A program made the translations under genes and the position numbers. Shown one piece after another: positions 63,096 to 64,000 of a DNA stretch of 64,000 nucleotides. The notes below the pieces were generated by a model. The model ran no database searches. It was not told where the DNA came from and was given only the letters and a program-made list of their open reading frames with translations. Source of the DNA: Secundilactobacillus hailunensis (lineage in GTDB: Bacteria; Bacillota; Bacilli; Lactobacillales; Lactobacillaceae); the NCBI RefSeq assembly GCF_005405185.1, contig NZ_BJDO01000003.1:1-64000 (forward strand), read 5' to 3'. Positions within the stretch are counted from its first letter, which is position 1. Every line of letters starts with the position of its first letter.

Positions 63096-63992
63096 TTAGC
63101 TTTCTGACGCCCCAGATGTCGCATCAGTATCCGCTGACTCTGATTCTGGTTTCGGAGCAGCTGCAGGCTTCTTAGCCGGTGTCGAATCATCATCAGATGT
63201 GTAACCGGTTTCTGATGAAGTTTCCTCAGAAGCACCAGTTAAAGCATCTGCATCGATGGGTTCTTCCGCAGCTGCAGGCTTTACAGCTTCAGTTGATTCA
63301 GAAGCCCCACTGGTTGTATCAGTTGCTGGTTTTTCTTCAACTGATTTAGAAGCTGAAGCCCCACTCGTAGCATCCGCTGCAGGCTTTTCTTCAACTGACT
63401 TAGAAGCTGAAGCCCCACTCGTAGCATCGGCCTTGGTCGGATCGGAATGCTTAGAAGCACTGGTAACGGCATCCAAACCAGTAATTGGTGACATTGGAAC
63501 AGCGTCCGGATCCTTAACCAACTTTTGACCCGTAGCAGCCAAGTAATACTTCAAGATCGGCATAATATCGATCACTAATTCGTTGACTCCACGGTAACGC
63601 CGGTTTTCATCGCGCATTGCCCGGTAGTAATGCATCACATGCTGATTAGGTCCCGTTTGAGCTGGCATTGAAACGACGTCGCTTTCACCGGTCCGTAATG
63701 CATAAAGCACCTGCTTAACGTGTTCAACCACTCGAGCTGGGTGAACAGCACTTAACGGATCACCTGCTTGATCAGGGGTTCTTGGTGCCAGCATATGTGC
63801 TGCATCGGTCTTCTTGTTGTAGTAAATGAACTGGTTATTGTCATCGGCAAAGGTCAATTCACCCGCCATGGAATTCAGGAAGTAATTGAGCTGATCGACG
63901 GTCAAGAGTCCACGGTCAAGTTTGACGTAATCGCCACCGCTAGCAGCATGGGTCTTTTCAGCAGCCTTTTCAACCCATTCCGGATCAGTCAT
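63096..63992 (-). CDS. PAS-domain protein with a TSGAS-repeat tail (may be partial at the window edge)
   Basis: 298 codons from an ATG 8 nt inside the window edge. Upstream sequence is missing, so a longer N-terminus is possible. Residues about 30-150 form a PAS_10-like domain (VDQLNYFLNSMAGELTFADDNNQFIYYNK; RTPDQAGDPLSAVHPARVV; RGVNELVIDI), related to DUF438-type PAS proteins. The final 110 residues are acidic low complexity with repeated DATSGAS(A/E)S units. The PAS part suggests redox or small-ligand sensing. The tail has no known function. Confidence 0.8.
   Translation of the reverse strand: MTDPEWVEKAAEKTHAASGGDYVKLDRGLLTVDQLNYFLNSMAGELTFADDNNQFIYYNKKTDAAHMLAPRTPDQAGDPLSAVHPARVVEHVKQVLYALRTGESDVVSMPAQTGPNQHVMHYYRAMRDENRRYRGVNELVIDIMPILKYYLAATGQKLVKDPDAVPMSPITGLDAVTSASKHSDPTKADATSGASASKSVEEKPAADATSGASASKSVEEKPATDTTSGASESTEAVKPAAAEEPIDADALTGASEETSSETGYTSDDDSTPAKKPAAAPKPESESADTDATSGASES
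63301..63430 (-). repeat. 54-bp tandem repeat in the tail of the PAS-domain gene
   Basis: A 54-bp (18-codon) unit coding DATSGASASKSVEEKPA recurs with a 54-nt period (for example 63339 and 63393) for about 2.5 copies. Shorter DATSGAS/DALTGAS echoes lie on either side. Confidence 0.88.
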
Positions 63993-64000
63993 ATCAACGT

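Noticed and set aside
63301-63430. Regular 54-nt repeats suggesting a CRISPR array
   Set aside because: The repeats are contiguous, in frame with a coding sequence, and have no unique spacers.

Overview
The window is chromosomal DNA from a low-to-moderate GC Gram-positive bacterium of the Lactobacillaceae. Gene orders shared with Bacillus subtilis (yqeG-yqeH-yhbY-nadD-yqeK-rsfS-yqeM; polA-mutM-coaE-nrdR-dnaB-dnaI; ytpP-ytpR-sftA-murC; ecsAB-hit-yhaH-prsA-yhaM-yhaN-yhaO), two T-box leaders, an L20 leader, an ECF-type folate carrier and LPxTG-like sorting all fit a lactobacillus. I cannot fix the genus. I see no rRNA, tRNA, CRISPR array, insertion sequence or prophage.

Layout. (1) 1-6.6 kb, minus strand: rpmF-yceD, then tmcAL and the yqeM-rsfS-yqeK-nadD-yhbY-yqeH-yqeG ribosome-biogenesis and NAD operon. 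(2) 6.7-10.5 kb: infC-rpmI-rplT behind an L20-responsive leader, and thrS behind a T-box. (3) 10.5-17.5 kb: replication and repair operon polA, a fused mutM-coaE, nrdR, dnaB, dnaI. (4) 17.6-24.8 kb: BI-1 membrane protein, murC, the soluble translocase sftA, ytpR, a thioredoxin, a small PepSY-like protein and trmB. (5) 24.9-34.2 kb: ecsBA, hit, yhaH-like, prsA, and the RNase/nuclease set yhaM-yhaN-yhaO with a YlbF-family gene. (6) 34.3-41.5 kb: class A PBP, argR, argS with a T-box, an amino-acid permease, folT. (7) 41.6-48.3 kb: a heme/iron uptake locus with NEAT-domain surface proteins, substrate-binding protein, permease and ATPase, plus an orphan gene. The first surface-protein gene is broken by one nonsense codon inside a 60-bp tandem repeat. 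(8) 48.4-51.8 kb: cation/proton antiporter, methionine aminopeptidase and a TetR regulator. (9) 52.0-55.4 kb, plus strand: a four-gene operon of two divergent PlsC-like acyltransferases around two GT8 glycosyltransferases, probably an envelope glycolipid or lipoglycan pathway. (10) 55.4-64 kb: sbcCD, ogt, a LOG-family protein, a membrane protein, an esterase, glutathione peroxidase and a PAS-domain protein running to the window edge.

Most of the window is core housekeeping. The points of interest are the MutM-CoaE fusion, two genes that appear to start at near-cognate codons (tmcAL at ATC, infC at ATA), the interrupted NEAT gene and its unusual heme-site residues, and the uncharacterised acyltransferase/GT8 operon with its symmetric divergent promoter region.
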